DNA from: Atrina japonica | Lineage: Eukaryota; Mollusca; Bivalvia; Pterioida; Pinnidae | Length of the DNA stretch: 64,000 nt | Assembly: GCA_030159075.1 (NCBI GenBank) | Contig: BROG01000128.1 | Location: 1,262,001 to 1,326,000 of the forward strand | Reading direction: 5' to 3' | Part shown: piece by piece, positions 36,985 to 48,436 of the stretch | Numbering within the stretch: the first letter of the stretch is position 1 | Layout of the letters: every line of letters begins with the position of its first letter | Position numbers and translations under genes: made by a program | The notes under the pieces: model-generated | The model's database searches: none | The model's input: the letters and a program-made list of their open reading frames with translations, nothing else | Told to the model about the DNA's origin: nothing

Positions 36985-39275
36985 TAAATATGTGGATAGA
37001 TTCAATGGTGGGGAAAAAATGTTGTTACAATGTGTCTGGAAAAGGAGCATATGGCTTCTGCATATTAACTGACAAGACTTTTCCAAAAATCAGTTGATGT
37101 TTCCATGAGGCTCAAACTAACACTGTCACTAAAGTGAAATGCTCAAACTAAAACTGTCACTAAAGTAAAATGCTCAAACTAAAACTGTGACACTAAAGTG
37201 AAATGCTCAAACTAAAACTGTCACTAAAGTAAAATGCTCAAACTAAAACTGTGACACTAAAGTGAAATGCTCAAACTAAAACTGTCACTAAAGTGAAATG
37301 CTCAAACTAAAACTGTCACTAAAGTGAAATGCTCAAACTAAAACTGTCACTAAAGTGAAATGCTCAAACTAAAACTGTCACTAAAGTGAAATGCTCAAAC
37401 TAAAACTGTCACTAAAGTAAAATGCTCAAACTAAAACTGTGTCACTAAAGTGAAATGTTCAAACTAAAACTGTGACACTAAAGTGAAATACTCAAACTAA
37501 AACTGTCACTAAAGCGAAATGCTCAAACTAAAACTGTGTCCCTAAAGTGAAATGCTCAAACTAAAACTATCACTAAAGTGAAATGCTCAAACTAACACTG
37601 TCACTAAAGTGAAATGCTCAAACTAAAACTGTGTCACTAAAGTGAAATGCTCAAACTAAAACTGTGTCCCTAAAGTGAAATGCTCAAACTAAAACTATCA
37701 CTAAAGTGAAATGCTCAAACTAACACTGTCACTAAAGTGAAATGCTCAAGCTAAAACTGTCACCAAAGGGAAATGCTCAAACTAAAACTGTCACTAAAGT
37801 GAAATGCTCAAACTAAAACTGTGTCACTAAAGTGAAATGCTCAAACTAAAACTGTGTCACTAAAGTGAAATGCTGAAACTAAAACTGTCACTTAAGTGAA
37901 ATGCTCAAACTAAAACTGTGTCACTAAAGTGAAATGCTCAAACTAAAACTGTCACTAAAGTGAAATGCTCAAACTAAAACTGTGTCCCTAAAGTGAAATG
38001 CTCAAACTAAAACTGTCAGTAAAGGGAAATGCTCAAACTAAAACTGTCACTAAAGTGAAATGCTCAAACTAAAACTGTGTCACTAAAGTAAAATGCTCAA
38101 CCTAAAACTGTCACTAAAGTGAAATGCTCAAACTAAAACTGTGACACTAAAGTGAAATGCTCAAACTAAAACTGTGACACTAAAGTAAAATGCTCAAACT
38201 AAAACTGTCCCTAAAGTGAAATGCTCAAACTAAAACTGTGTCACTAAAGTGAAATGCTCAAACTAAAACTGTGTCCCTAAAGTGAAATGCTCAAACTAAA
38301 ACTATCACTAAAGTGAAATGCTCAAACTAACACTGTCACTAAAGTGAAATGCTCAAACTAAAACTGTCACCAAAGGGAAATGCTCAAACTAAAACTGTCA
38401 CTAAAGTGAAATGCTCAAACTAAAACTGTGTCACTAAAGTGAAATGCTCAAACTAAAACTGTGTCACTAAAATGAAATGCTGAAACTAAAACTGTCACTT
38501 AAGTGAAATGCTCAAACTAAAACTGTGTCACTAAAGTGAAATGCTCAAACTAAAACTGTCACTAAAGTGAAATGCTCAAACTAAAACTGTGTCACTAAAG
38601 TGAAATGCTCAAACTAAAACTGTGTCCCTAAAGTGAAATGCTCAAACTAAAACTATCACTAAAGTGAAATGCTCAAACTAACACTGTCACTAAAGTGAAA
38701 TGCTCAAACTAAAACTGTCACCAAAGGGAAATGCTCAAACTAAAACTGTCACTAAAGTGAAATGCTCAAACTAAAACTGTGTCACTAAAGTGAAATGCTC
38801 AAACTAAAACTGTGTCACTAAAGTGAAATGCTGAAACTAAAACTGTCACTTAAGTGAAATGCTCAAACTAAAACTGTGTCACTAAAGTGAAATGCTCAAA
38901 CTAAAACTGTCACTAAAGTGAAATGCTCAAACTAAAACTGTGTCCCTAAAGTGAAATGCTCAAACTTAAACTGTCAGTAATGTGAAATGCTCAAACTAAA
39001 ACTGTCACTAAAGTGAAATGCTCAAACTAAAACTGTGTCACTAAAGTAAAATGCTCAAACTAAAACTGTCACTAAAGTGAAATGCTCAAACTAAAACTGT
39101 GACACTAAAGTGAAATGCTCAAACTAAAACTGTGACACTAAAGTAAAATGCTCAAACTAAAACTGTGTCACTAAAGTGAAATGCTCAAACTAAAACTGTC
39201 CCTAAAGTGAAATGCTCAAACTAAAACTGTCACTAAAGTGAAATGCTCAAACCACTTTGCCACAGTCACCTACAC
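36985..39275 (-). mobile_element. tRNA-Ser/Leu-like SINE copy enlarged by an internal minisatellite
   Basis: The SINE body (gattcaatggtggggaaaaa, gttacaatgtgtctgg, then tgatgtttccatgaggctca) runs into the 31/33-bp array at 37107. The array ends at 39252 in aaaccactttgccacagtca, which is the A-box end of the SINE head. The array therefore sits between the B-box and A-box complements. Confidence 0.75.
37107..39252. repeat. 31/33-bp minisatellite, roughly 65-70 copies, higher-order period near 600 bp
   Basis: Unit ctcaaactaaaactgtcact then aaagtgaaatg, with 2-bp longer forms (gtgtcac, gtgacac). A recognisable series of variants (gtgtccc, atcac, aacactgtcac, gtcaccaaaggg, then ...aaatgctg, gtcacttaag) appears starting near 37624, 38222 and 38590. 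The first block is about 600 bp and the second is shortened. Confidence 0.95.
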
Positions 39276-39394
39276 AAACTAGTAAATTTAAAGCTGATAT
39301 AGGCCTACATGAAAATGTAATATAAAGTTATAATCATCCAATAGAAATTTCACATATGCTGCACATGAATGTTATGATTTCTGACTTACAATTT

Positions 39395-39470
39395 TGAATT
39401 TTGAACCGTGTTTTGTGCCACACTCAACAATTTTTCAGTTACATGGTGGCGGCCACAGTTTAATGGTGTA
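39395..39470 (-). mobile_element. Tail fragment of the tRNA-Ser/Leu-like SINE
   Basis: gtgttttgtgccacactcaa, aatttttcagttacatggtg, gcggccacagtttaatggtg, then unrelated sequence. Confidence 0.6.
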
Positions 39471-39639
39471 TACAGAAACAATGATGTGTATCCTACATGT
39501 GTATTGTATGAAGTGCCATGCCCAATTTATCTTTTGTAGAATATTCACAGCTGTCTAAAATTGTCCACTGCAGCAAATGTCCCTATGTAAAACTGGTTTT
39601 ATACCTGTATTATTTACCTAGGGACTGCATGTCTACAAA

Positions 39640-39778
39640 CACCCACCCACCCATTCACACATCACATACACATCATACACACACTACACATCATATCACA
39701 TACACACACTACACATACACACACAATCACACACACATACACATCACTCACACTACACATACATGTATACATCATATA
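39640..39778. repeat. CA-rich simple repeat
   Basis: Mixed cacacatcacatacacac repeats. The plus frame through it (IHTSHTHHTHTT) is low-complexity. Confidence 0.9.
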
Positions 39779-40681
39779 TAAAAGAAAAGTACACCTGTCA
39801 AACGTTTTAGTGTAAACAATACAAAGTTTCCGATAAGTATTTCGAATGTCAGCTGGTTTCCATAAATGTCACAGGGCAAAACTACAGGAAATGTGTGTGC
39901 CATGTTTGTCTACTTAAAATACAACAACACAGAAAAACAGGAAAAGGATATTTGTGTGACTGTACTGATTGTCGATTTTGACCACTTCAAAATTTGTTAT
40001 TTCCATGAGTAAAACTTCAGTGAACCCTCTTTACAATGACCATGTTTGTTCCCACATAGAAATCGTGTTATATCGAATTTGTCACAGAAACAAATTTGAT
40101 GTGGTGGGCTACACATAGTTAGCTCCCTTGAGTATCACAGTGGATACAAATTGATATCACAAAAGCAGATTTATTTATTATTTAAAATGCTCAGTCATGA
40201 TAATAAGCCTACTCAGTGTCAAAGATTGTTATTTCAATGACCACTTCTTACAATCATCATTACAATAATTAGACACTAATTATCATTTACTGTTAGATCT
40301 ACCCCTACTTGAAGTGTAAATGATACCACATTTTTTTACCTTACTAGGTGCACATGGGATCACTATTTAAACAAAGTAAAAACAAAAAGTCCATCATTAC
40401 GATTCTTACTATTTTATTTCATACTATTTTCACCCTTTTAATTGTCATATTTATGCAAGTTAATCTAGTAAACATCAATGCACAATTATTTTTTCTGTTG
40501 CATATTGTAAATTGGTGATTTCGTAAAATGCACGGATCATGTACAAACTGCCCGAAATGCTCAAATGTAATAGTATATCTCTTGATTCCAAGTTAGATTC
40601 TTTAATGCTTTAATAAAAAAAGCACAGAGATTGCTGATACAATTCTTTTTAAAATGCATTCAAAAATAGAGTTTTACTATA

Positions 40682-41280
40682 GCCCAGTACACATCAGCCT
40701 TGTGCAGTAGCTGTACACCTGTCTACAAACATTTTTTTTTCAGGAAAAGAATGGGTTCCGTACAACAGCCTCAAGACTTCCGCACAAATTTGCAAAGCCA
40801 CAGTGCTGTCGAAACGTCACAAACTAAATTTTCGACATTCTCATTGTCTTTGCCATATTGCAGTTTGCAGGACAGCCACAGGACTGTCTCAAGACACAAA
40901 CACAATTATCATATGATTTTAGTTGATTCTGCAGTCAAAAAACCATTACATTTGAATTGCACAATTGCTTTACAGATGTCTTGCGTTTTATTCCATGACT
41001 GCTGCAAAACCTACGACAATTGCACGATAACCGTACGGCTGTCATGTGATAGCTGTACAGCTGTCCCATGGTTGTCATCGAGTATAAAAGGCAGATCCAC
41101 TCTTTAGACCAAACAAACCGTTTCGAGTTTTCAGACAGACAACATGCCCACATCGTATTGCTGCCGTGTAGAGTCTACAAAGGGTACGAACCTGTCTGGA
41201 TTTGTTGCGGATTGTCTACGACACCCTAGAACCACAAAATGGTACGATCAAACAAACCACAAGGCTGATGTGAACTGGGC
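40682..41280 (+). mobile_element. 600-bp TIR element of unknown superfamily carrying a promoter-like region
   Basis: Left gcccagtacacatcagcctt followed by gtg; reverse complement of the right end gcccagttcacatcagcctt followed by gtg: 22 of 23 positions identical. ATA occurs on both sides and may be a 3-bp target duplication. The near-perfect arms suggest a fairly recent insertion. No transposase; the 135-codon plus frame at 40700-41107 has no family resemblance. Confidence 0.7.
41083..41098 (+). promoter_or_regulatory. TATA-box-like core promoter inside the TIR element
   Basis: TATAAAAGGC at 41083-41092 lies 61 bp upstream of an ATG at 41144. Upstream are closely spaced gctgtc/gacagc and cagctg-type motifs (41030-41070). 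This is a textbook TATA context in a GC-richer block than the surroundings, but activity is inference. Confidence 0.4.
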
Positions 41281-41284
41281 ATAA
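41144..41284 (+). CDS. 46-residue frame downstream of the TATA-like box
   Basis: ATG in context gacaacATGc opens MPTSYCCRVESTKGTNLSGF and ends in NWA with the stop just past the right TIR, so the last residues are encoded by the TIR itself. No family recognised. It may be the remaining first exon of a deleted transposase gene, or chance. Confidence 0.2.
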   Translation: MPTSYCCRVESTKGTNLSGFVADCLRHPRTTKWYDQTNHKADVNWA

Positions 41285-41849
41285 AATGTCTATGGCTATC
41301 GCAAGTATTGAAGTCATTTAAAGATGATGGTTTATAAACATTAGGCCTACTGCAGTATAGGGAGGGATCTTTCAAGCACTAATTCTTTACACCTAAACCA
41401 TCATCTTTCAGTGCAGTTTAGAGAACAATTGACAGTGTTATTGTTTTAATGACACAATTATTTTTACCTGGGAGTCGGATACCGAATATTCTGTTGTAAT
41501 GAGTACTTTTTATGTACGTATACCTTTGTTCCCGAGCAAGTCTTGTCGGATACTGAATATTCCGTTATAATGAATGTCGTTGTATAAAGCGGGTTCACTG
41601 TACTTCGCAGTAAAAAGTTTTCAATGTTCTGCGACCTGAAGTAGGTGATGTCTACTTTTATAAGATAATGCCCTTTCATATGTTTTCTTTTGCATGAGTA
41701 GACACTATGGATCATGACTTGGGGGTCACAAAGAGGTCATACTATATGTCCTGGTGATACCATGTATGAATAATACCTGAAGTGAATTATAAACTGTGAA
41801 CATCTTCACATAGACTAACTCTGTTTTTAAACCGTCCAATTACATGTAT

Positions 41850-42183
41850 GTGTGTATGCCTGTGTATGTGAGTACAGGCATGTGTGTTACAGAAGATGCT
41901 TGTGTGAAGGTATGTAAGTGACGATGTCTGTGTGCCTGTGTTTATGTCTGTACACTAAGGTAAGTGTGTCACTGTTTGTCTATCTGTTCATGTATGTGTG
42001 TGTTGTGTGTATGTATATGTGTGTGTTGTGTGTATGTATATGTGTGTGTTGTGTGTATGTATATGTGTGTGTTGTGTGTATGTATATGTGTGTGTTGTGT
42101 GTATGTATATGTATGTGTTGTGTGTGTTGTGTGTATGTATATGTGTGTGTTGTGTGTATGTATATGTGTGTGTCTGTATCTAG
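41850..42183. repeat. TG-rich repeat with a 23-bp period
   Basis: gttgtgtgtatgtatatgtg recurs every 23 bp from 42002 (42002, 42025, 42048, and on). Frames rich in CVCVYV or HTHIY are artefacts. Confidence 0.92.
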
Positions 42184-42285
42184 GTGTGTGTACAAACTGA
42201 TAATATCTTATCTTATGAGACTCCTGACCCCTCCCCCACCATGTCAATGACACCCCTGATCAAGAGGACATGAAGAATGCTGATG

Positions 42286-43160
42286 CACTGCTAGTTTTTC
42301 ATGGTGGGGCAAATAACCCGATTACAATGTTCTGGGACCACAAGTAAACTTTCTCACGATATCAGCTTTGGATCCAGCGGGGCTTGAACCTGTGCTGACA
42401 AGACGTGAGAGACTTGATGGTTTAAATAGAGATGCTCTAACCACTTGGCCGTGGAGGCCCCTACACTGACTACAGGTCAAAGACTTGATGGTTTAAATCG
42501 AGATGCTCTAACCACTTGGCTGTAGAGGCCCCTACACTGACTACAGGTCAAAGACTTCATGGTTTAAATTGAGATGCTCTAACCACTTGGCCATGGAGGC
42601 CCCTACACTGACTACAGGTCAAAGACTTCATGGTTTAAAGCGAGATGCTCTAACCACTCGGCCGCATAGGCCCCTGCACTGACTACAGGTCAAAGACTTG
42701 ATGGTTTAAATCGAGATGCTCTAACCACTTGGTCGTGGAGGCCCCTGCACTGACTACAGGTCAAAGACTTGATGGTTTAAATCGAGATGCTCTAACCACT
42801 CGGCCCCTGCACTGACTACAGGTCAAAGACTTGATGGTTTAAATCGAGATGCTCTAACCACTTGGTCGTGGAGGCCCCTGCACTGACTACAGGTCAAAGA
42901 CTTGATGGTTTAAATCGAGATGCTCTAACCACTTGGTCGTGGAGGCCCCTGCACTGACTACAGGTCAAAGACTTGATGGTTTAAATCGAGATGCTCTAAC
43001 CACTTGGCCGCGTAGGCCCCTGCACTGACTAGAGGTCAAAGACTTGATGGTTTAAAGCGAGATGCTCTAACCACTCGGCCGCATAGGCCCCTGCACTGAC
43101 TACAGGTCAAAGACTTGATGGTTTAAAGCGAGATGCTCTAACCACTCAGCCACAGAGTTC
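42286..43160 (-). mobile_element. tRNA-Ser/Leu-like SINE with its A-box region amplified in tandem
   Basis: Body: agtttttcatggtggggcaa, acccgattacaatgttctgg, gtaaactttctcacgatatc, ccagcggggcttgaacctgt (B-box complement), then the 72-bp array. On the minus strand each array unit carries a tRNA-like start ggccaagtggttagagcatc. Confidence 0.75.
42403..43155. repeat. 72-bp tandem array containing a tRNA-like A box, about 11 copies
   Basis: Marker ctctaaccact occurs at about 42433, 42506, 42577, 42649, 42720, 42791, 42852, 42925, 42997, 43068 and 43137. One unit is 11 bp short. Unit: ggtttaaatcgagatgctct, aaccacttggccgtggaggc, ccctgcactgactacaggtc, aaagacttgatg. Not a tRNA cluster: no T-arm or acceptor pairing. 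Confidence 0.93.
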
Positions 43161-45195
43161 CCACTGGAAGAGGACAAAACTACTTAGTAATAGTAATATG
43201 TTCCTTTACAAACATTTTTTATTTCAGGAATTTGTTTTACTTCAAAATAACGGAATTCTAACCACACAAAATTTTCTGATTCTACAGTATGATCAAGGAA
43301 AAGATCATGTCTCTTCCAAGTTTAACCAAGGCTAATACTAATCTAATAAATTCAAAGGACTGAAAGTCCTGAAAGGCAAGTCCTTTGTCAATTTTGAATT
43401 GGTGAATTTACCAAAAAATATATATCTGTATGTACAAGCAGTTACTGTTTAACCTGGGAATATACATCCTTGATCTACTAAAATCTGAACTTAATATAGG
43501 CTGTCGTATACCATGGTACATCTTTAAACCAGAACATTTATTTGAAATATAAGAAATTAGTGGATGCTTATTTTTGATTATGCATCAGTAGAAATTTATA
43601 CATTTTATGATATGTTTACATTGTCATTATAAAACAGCAGACATACAGAGTCAGACTTAGATTTACATGTACAGTCATGGGACAGATATATTTGTCACTT
43701 ATGTTATTTTCTTCTTTGTTTTATATACAACCAATAATTTTCAAATGCTGGTAAAATCCAGAATTTTGCAAATTTGTACAAATTTATGGTAGATCTAGGA
43801 CAAATTCATATTTCTAAAACCACTCAACCTCTAAGATATATATGCATTTTCAAATTATCATGTTTATTTACAGAAATGACAGTATTTTTCTCACAAAATA
43901 ATTTTATAAATTCTGTAATTATTCTTTCAGTCTAATGAAATATGTCACAATTAACCTATAGTAATTTTATCCTTCACAAAATCATTATTTTCTCAAAATA
44001 AACAAAAGTATATCCAAATTTCAAAATGATTAAAAAAATTAATTAAATTTCCTTCATGTAAACTTAAAAATATTTGAAAAATTGCTTAAATTAGTGGATT
44101 CTGTGTGCATTTAAAAATTGTTGGTTTTAAATAAAACATTGAAGAAAATAACATAAGTGACAAATATTTATGTCCCATGGTTGTAGATCTATCACGACTT
44201 TCAACAGCTTTAAAAAATGTTGCATTATTCAGTTCCCTTTGCTCCCTAATTTTTTAACAGAAAAACATTTGTTCAACAATCTTAAAATTACATTGTTATT
44301 TGATATGTAAAACGGAGTAATAAATTTATATCAATGTCTCAAATACGAATTGGGTTAAAAAAAATTAAACATCGAACTGATTTAAAGTCGAAACACCCGT
44401 GGTAACGATGACATATGTAAATACATCAACTGAAACCACTTGGCTAGACTTTAAAACTCTATTACTGGCAGGAATCATGCAATCGCTAGCTGCATTGATG
44501 TTTGTGCTAACCGACCAGAACCACAATCGAGTAAACTGGTCTTTTATTCTCTCACGAATGAACAGAATTTACAGCACCCCAGGAAAGCATCTTACTCAAT
44601 GTCAGACATTAACGATTTAATCGTGAGTTTGTCTATTATCACTTCCACGAGTAAGCTTGAAAACTTAGATAATGTATCAGTTAGGTAAAAATTCATGTTG
44701 TATGAATAAAAACGAAACGATGATCGATTCCAATTTCTAAATAACGCGAATTAAAATGGGTATCAATGTCAAAATCGGCAAAGCTGAACTGAGGGAATTC
44801 CCCTTTTCAACAAGTGTCCTATGTCATGTGACTATAATAATTCATCACAGCATTTTTGACTGTCTTCGTTGTTGAATTTTAGTTTCAATGAGTTTTCAAG
44901 TAAAAGAAACGATGTCCTAGTTCAGGAATTATAAGGAGAGAGTATGCGAACAAGATTCAAATTAGACACAAAGAAGTATTTTAATGGTTGAATCTCAGGT
45001 AACTACTTTTTACAGCACAAGGAGTGGTTCGGCAAATCATATGGCACATTGATTTTTGAACAAGGAAGCTGATGATGCTTAACTGAGTACATGGAAAAAC
45101 CCGAGGAGTTCTGAGCCTGTTATAGCAATAAGGCCTTGCCTTAAAAAATGGATTTCTCTTTGCTCCCATTTTCTGATAGGCTGCAGTTGGGTTAC
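43161..45195. other. Largely anonymous intronic sequence with a CG-richer patch
   Basis: 43250-43292 is a solo end of the MITE at 34970-35195. 44380-44780 is richer in CG dinucleotides than its surroundings and holds a 73-codon plus frame starting MVTMTYVNTSTETTW, with no family resemblance. The rest is AT-rich. Confidence 0.35.
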
Positions 45196-45197
45196 TT

Positions 45198-45329
45198 AAG
45201 GATTGTTTTTCACTTTTTGAACATCATTGGGGTATAAAAGCAATTGCTCATGGAAAAAATTCATTGTGCAGCATGAAGAGGTTTTGCTTTTATACCCCAA
45301 TGATGTTCAAAAAATGAAAAACAATCCTT
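45198..45329. mobile_element. Palindromic MITE, copy 2
   Basis: Hairpin aaggattgtttttcactttt then tgaacatcattggggtataa, mirrored on the right; TA on both sides of AGGATTG...CAATCCT. Forms the first bases of the dispersed duplication. Confidence 0.8.
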
Positions 45330-45726
45330 ATAGCTATATACATTACCATTTTTCAGTGAAACTGTAGTCCACTGGATACTTAATTCATTCCAGAACACCG
45401 ACTTTACAGGGGGTGTTTTCATATGGTGTAATGGCTCAACAGCTGTTTTGACATGAGAAGTAGTTCTCTTTTCTGATCGCAAATGCTAATGAAATCAAGG
45501 TTTTATTTCTTTTTTTATATCATTTTGAAAGAAACTAGTAATATGGACAATTTTGAATACTTATTCTCAGATTTAGTTCGCGATTTTTAATATTCGACCA
45601 TTTAGTAGTGGTGGGTTAAATGTGTCAGGAGAGAATAGCCTGAATGGGCCGTGTGCTAATGGCTGATAGGCCTACCATATGCGATTTTGGATAGCAACAG
45701 ATGATGGTTGTTTACAACAAATTTTT

Positions 45727-46324
45727 GTTTGAATTCTGATATTTTATCAGTGGAATATACCACAGAAAGTTTGAGTGTGACTGTTAATATTCGTTGATGA
45801 CAACTGGAAGTAGCCATTCTATTTGATATTTTACCAATCGCTGAATCAGCTGGGAAATGCAGTGAACTGTGAAGGGGTGACAAATTCGTAAGTAGACCTA
45901 TTTCAGTATATAGGCTAGCCCACTAGTTTGAATTCTGATATTTTATCAGTGGAATATACCACAGAAAGTTTGAGTGTGACTGTTAATATTCGTTGATGAC
46001 AACTGGAAGTAGCCATTCTATTTGATATTTTACCAATCGCTGAATCAGCTGGGAAATGCAGTGAACTGTGAAGGGGTGACAAATTCGTAAGTAGACCTAT
46101 TTCAGTATATAGGCTAGCCCACTAGTTTGAATTCTGATATTTTATCAGTGGAATATACCACAGAAAGTTTGAGTGTGACTGTTAATATTCGTTGATGACA
46201 ACTGGAAGTAGCCATTCTATTTGATATTTTACCAATAGCTGAATCAGCTGGGAAATGCAGTGAACTGTGAAGGGGTGAAGATTTCGTAAGTAGACCTATT
46301 TCAGTATATAGGCTAGCCCACTAG
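45727..46324. repeat. 199-bp unit in three near-identical tandem copies
   Basis: gtttgaattctgatatttta starts at 45727, 45926 and 46125. The copies differ at only a few positions. The paired duplication at 52200-52397 has a single diverged copy, so amplification followed the duplication. Confidence 0.95.
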
Positions 46325-47210
46325 TAAATCCTTCTAGTCAATTGAAACAAGACAAATGCAGATTATGTTGTGAAATAACAAACTGTTATTGTTCTGTTCA
46401 AAAGAAAATTATCAACACGTTCGTTATGGAAAATCTGTGGAGGCCTATAAAGTGTAATAGATCCATGTCAATTCAGACTTCAGTTTTTACAAGCTGATCA
46501 TATAGAGTATCCCGTCAAATTACTGAAAAACCTATGAACACTACTTAATAACTTATGCTCGGCATTAACATTACACTTTACAGGTTGTGAAAAACAAGAT
46601 GGGCCTGGTAATTAGCCTAGCAATTAATAGGATTTGAGGTGAACCGAGAGTTTATTTCACGCGATGCGAGTGACGAATTATTTCTGACAGGAATAGCCCA
46701 TATGGTGACGGAAAAGCAAGCTGTTTATCAGAGATACAGGACAAAATTGCACTATAACTGACTCCCTTTTCAACTTACACACAAGCAACGTAACTACAAA
46801 GCAAATTTTCATTTCTGTGGCCTGTGTTTCTTTTCATATCATGACCTAGATCTATCGCAATAGGCCTATGATATGGGCATCTACAGTGTGCTACAGATGC
46901 TGGCCTAGTTTGTGTTTTCTATTTCTTTCAGTGATTTTTGTTTGTTTTTGTGGTAATTAATGGCTTTGAATAAAAATATGGAATGAATGTGTGTTATTTT
47001 ATTCTATATTAATTCATTCATATGTTCAGAGAATACTTGTCCGACAAATCGCTGCCATAACATGGTCATGGAAAGGGTTTCTTAGATATTCAGGTATTCC
47101 TACGCCAGCTAGCGGTTAACACTCAGATCACTGATTTTATTGATATAACAATAGTCATTCTGTATAACTGTAATGAAGGAAATTACAGTCGATATGTAAA
47201 TATAAATAAA

Positions 47211-48233
47211 TGATCTCTCATAAGTGAGCCATGTTTTACCAATGAAAATGTGACTTACACGATATTGAAAATTTATCGAATGGCAAAGAGATACAAATGT
47301 ATATCTCATTTTACAATACTGAAATTGTCAGTTTGCAGAATTTATTATGATTATCTTTTCCAAGATTAGGAAAGGAATCCTCTATATCTAGATAATGTGT
47401 GTTCAGCATAGTTTACAATGTTTCAAAATATGTTAACATCCCTTTACAATATGATAAACTTTCACAATTTTGTAAGTCACATTTCCATTGGTCAAATATG
47501 ACATACTAGCAAGGTCACTTACATCTGGCACCATAACGGTTTTGTTAGATCCTCTAAGTGACATTTTGGAAAACTTCAGCAATGAGATATCAATTTTTAA
47601 TTGGACTGGGCGAAAACCTACACTGTCAGTGGTGAGACATGATTTAAAGCATACTGTACACTCACATGACCATATATTACATCACACTCAGCAATACAAC
47701 AATGGCAGGCACTAAACAACATGGAGGCAAAAATTAGGTCACAAAGTAGAAAGGAAAAGATCACTTGTATTCCAGCTCAAATTTCAGTAAGCACACATGC
47801 ACTGTCTAGAGGTGTGAAATGATCAAAATCATTGTGCTCTAACCACTTTGCCTTGCAGCCTAACCCTAAATGCATGTATACATACACACAAAATGTAAAA
47901 CAACAGTCGTGGAAGCATACATTTGCTGAGTCTACATGTAATTTCTACTCCTTCCTCAGATTCAATCGTATTGTAGCTACATATATTGTACATTGTAGGC
48001 AGACTTTTACACCGTAACTGATTTACCGCTATTCTAGATAATTCAAAGTAATCCAATCTAAATTGCATATTAATACCCGTAGGCTGCTATACAAAGCTCA
48101 TGAAGCATAAAATTTTTCCATTCGATTTATGTAACTCTTTTTCCAGTAGTTGGTTATGAATTTCATTGAAAATTAAATCACAGTTCACTTTTATATCACA
48201 TTTCTACACTACACTTTATCCATGTTGTTTATT
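47211..48233. other. Anonymous intronic DNA with a SINE-head-like fragment
   Basis: 47815-47860 (tgtgctctaaccactttgcc) resembles the complement of the tRNA-like head of the SINE family. No other feature recognised. Confidence 0.4.
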
Positions 48234-48396
48234 ACAGTAGAACCTGTCTCGAGAGACAACTCTTATGACAGACCACCTGTCTTCTGAAAACCATGTGGTT
48301 AGATAATCCTTTCAACAAAACCTCTTGTGACATCGTCTGTCTTGAGAGACTATATTTCAGTGGCAGATGGGGCGGTCTCTCAAGACAGGTTCCAAT
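48234..48396. mobile_element. TIR element, AGAACCTGTCT ends, copy 1
   Basis: Left agtagaacctgtctcgagag; reverse complement of the right end ggaacctgtcttgagagacc. About 160 bp, no coding. Same termini at 57765-57958. Confidence 0.6.
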
Positions 48397-48436
48397 TCAT
48401 TCTTTATTGTGTAAAGAGAACTTCTTCTTTTGTTTT

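Larger units (their letters stand above)
40018..41600. mobile_element. Pogo/Tigger-like element hosting a nested TIR element
   Basis: Left end cagtgaaccctctttacaat followed by gac; reverse complement of the right end cagtgaacccgctttataca followed by acgac. The right side is followed by TA; the left flank is TT, so any TA duplication has decayed on that side. No transposase was found. The 600-bp element at 40682-41280 is nested inside. Confidence 0.6.
45196..47210. repeat. Dispersed duplication, copy 1
   Basis: Matches 51687-54125 in order and orientation: palindromic MITE, caccatttttcagtgaaact-type blocks (gtagtccactg, gacatgagaagtagttctct), the 199-bp unit, caattgaaacaagacaaatg, tttgaggtgaac, gtgacggaaaagcaagctgt, ccagctagcggttaacac, aaggaaattacagtcg. 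Differences from copy 2: a 199-bp unit in three rather than one copy, no hAT-like insertion, and about 290 bp extra at 46770-47070. Confidence 0.85.

Noticed and set aside
41918..42253. Cys/Val- or His/Thr-rich small proteins
   Set aside because: Translations of a TG/TA simple repeat with a 23-bp period.
42403..43155. tRNA gene cluster
   Set aside because: Only an A-box-like segment is repeated; there is no acceptor stem pairing, T arm or B box in the unit.
44399..44620. 73-codon plus frame in a CG-richer patch as a gene
   Set aside because: No family resemblance, splice support or repeat explanation; left as an unassigned observation only.
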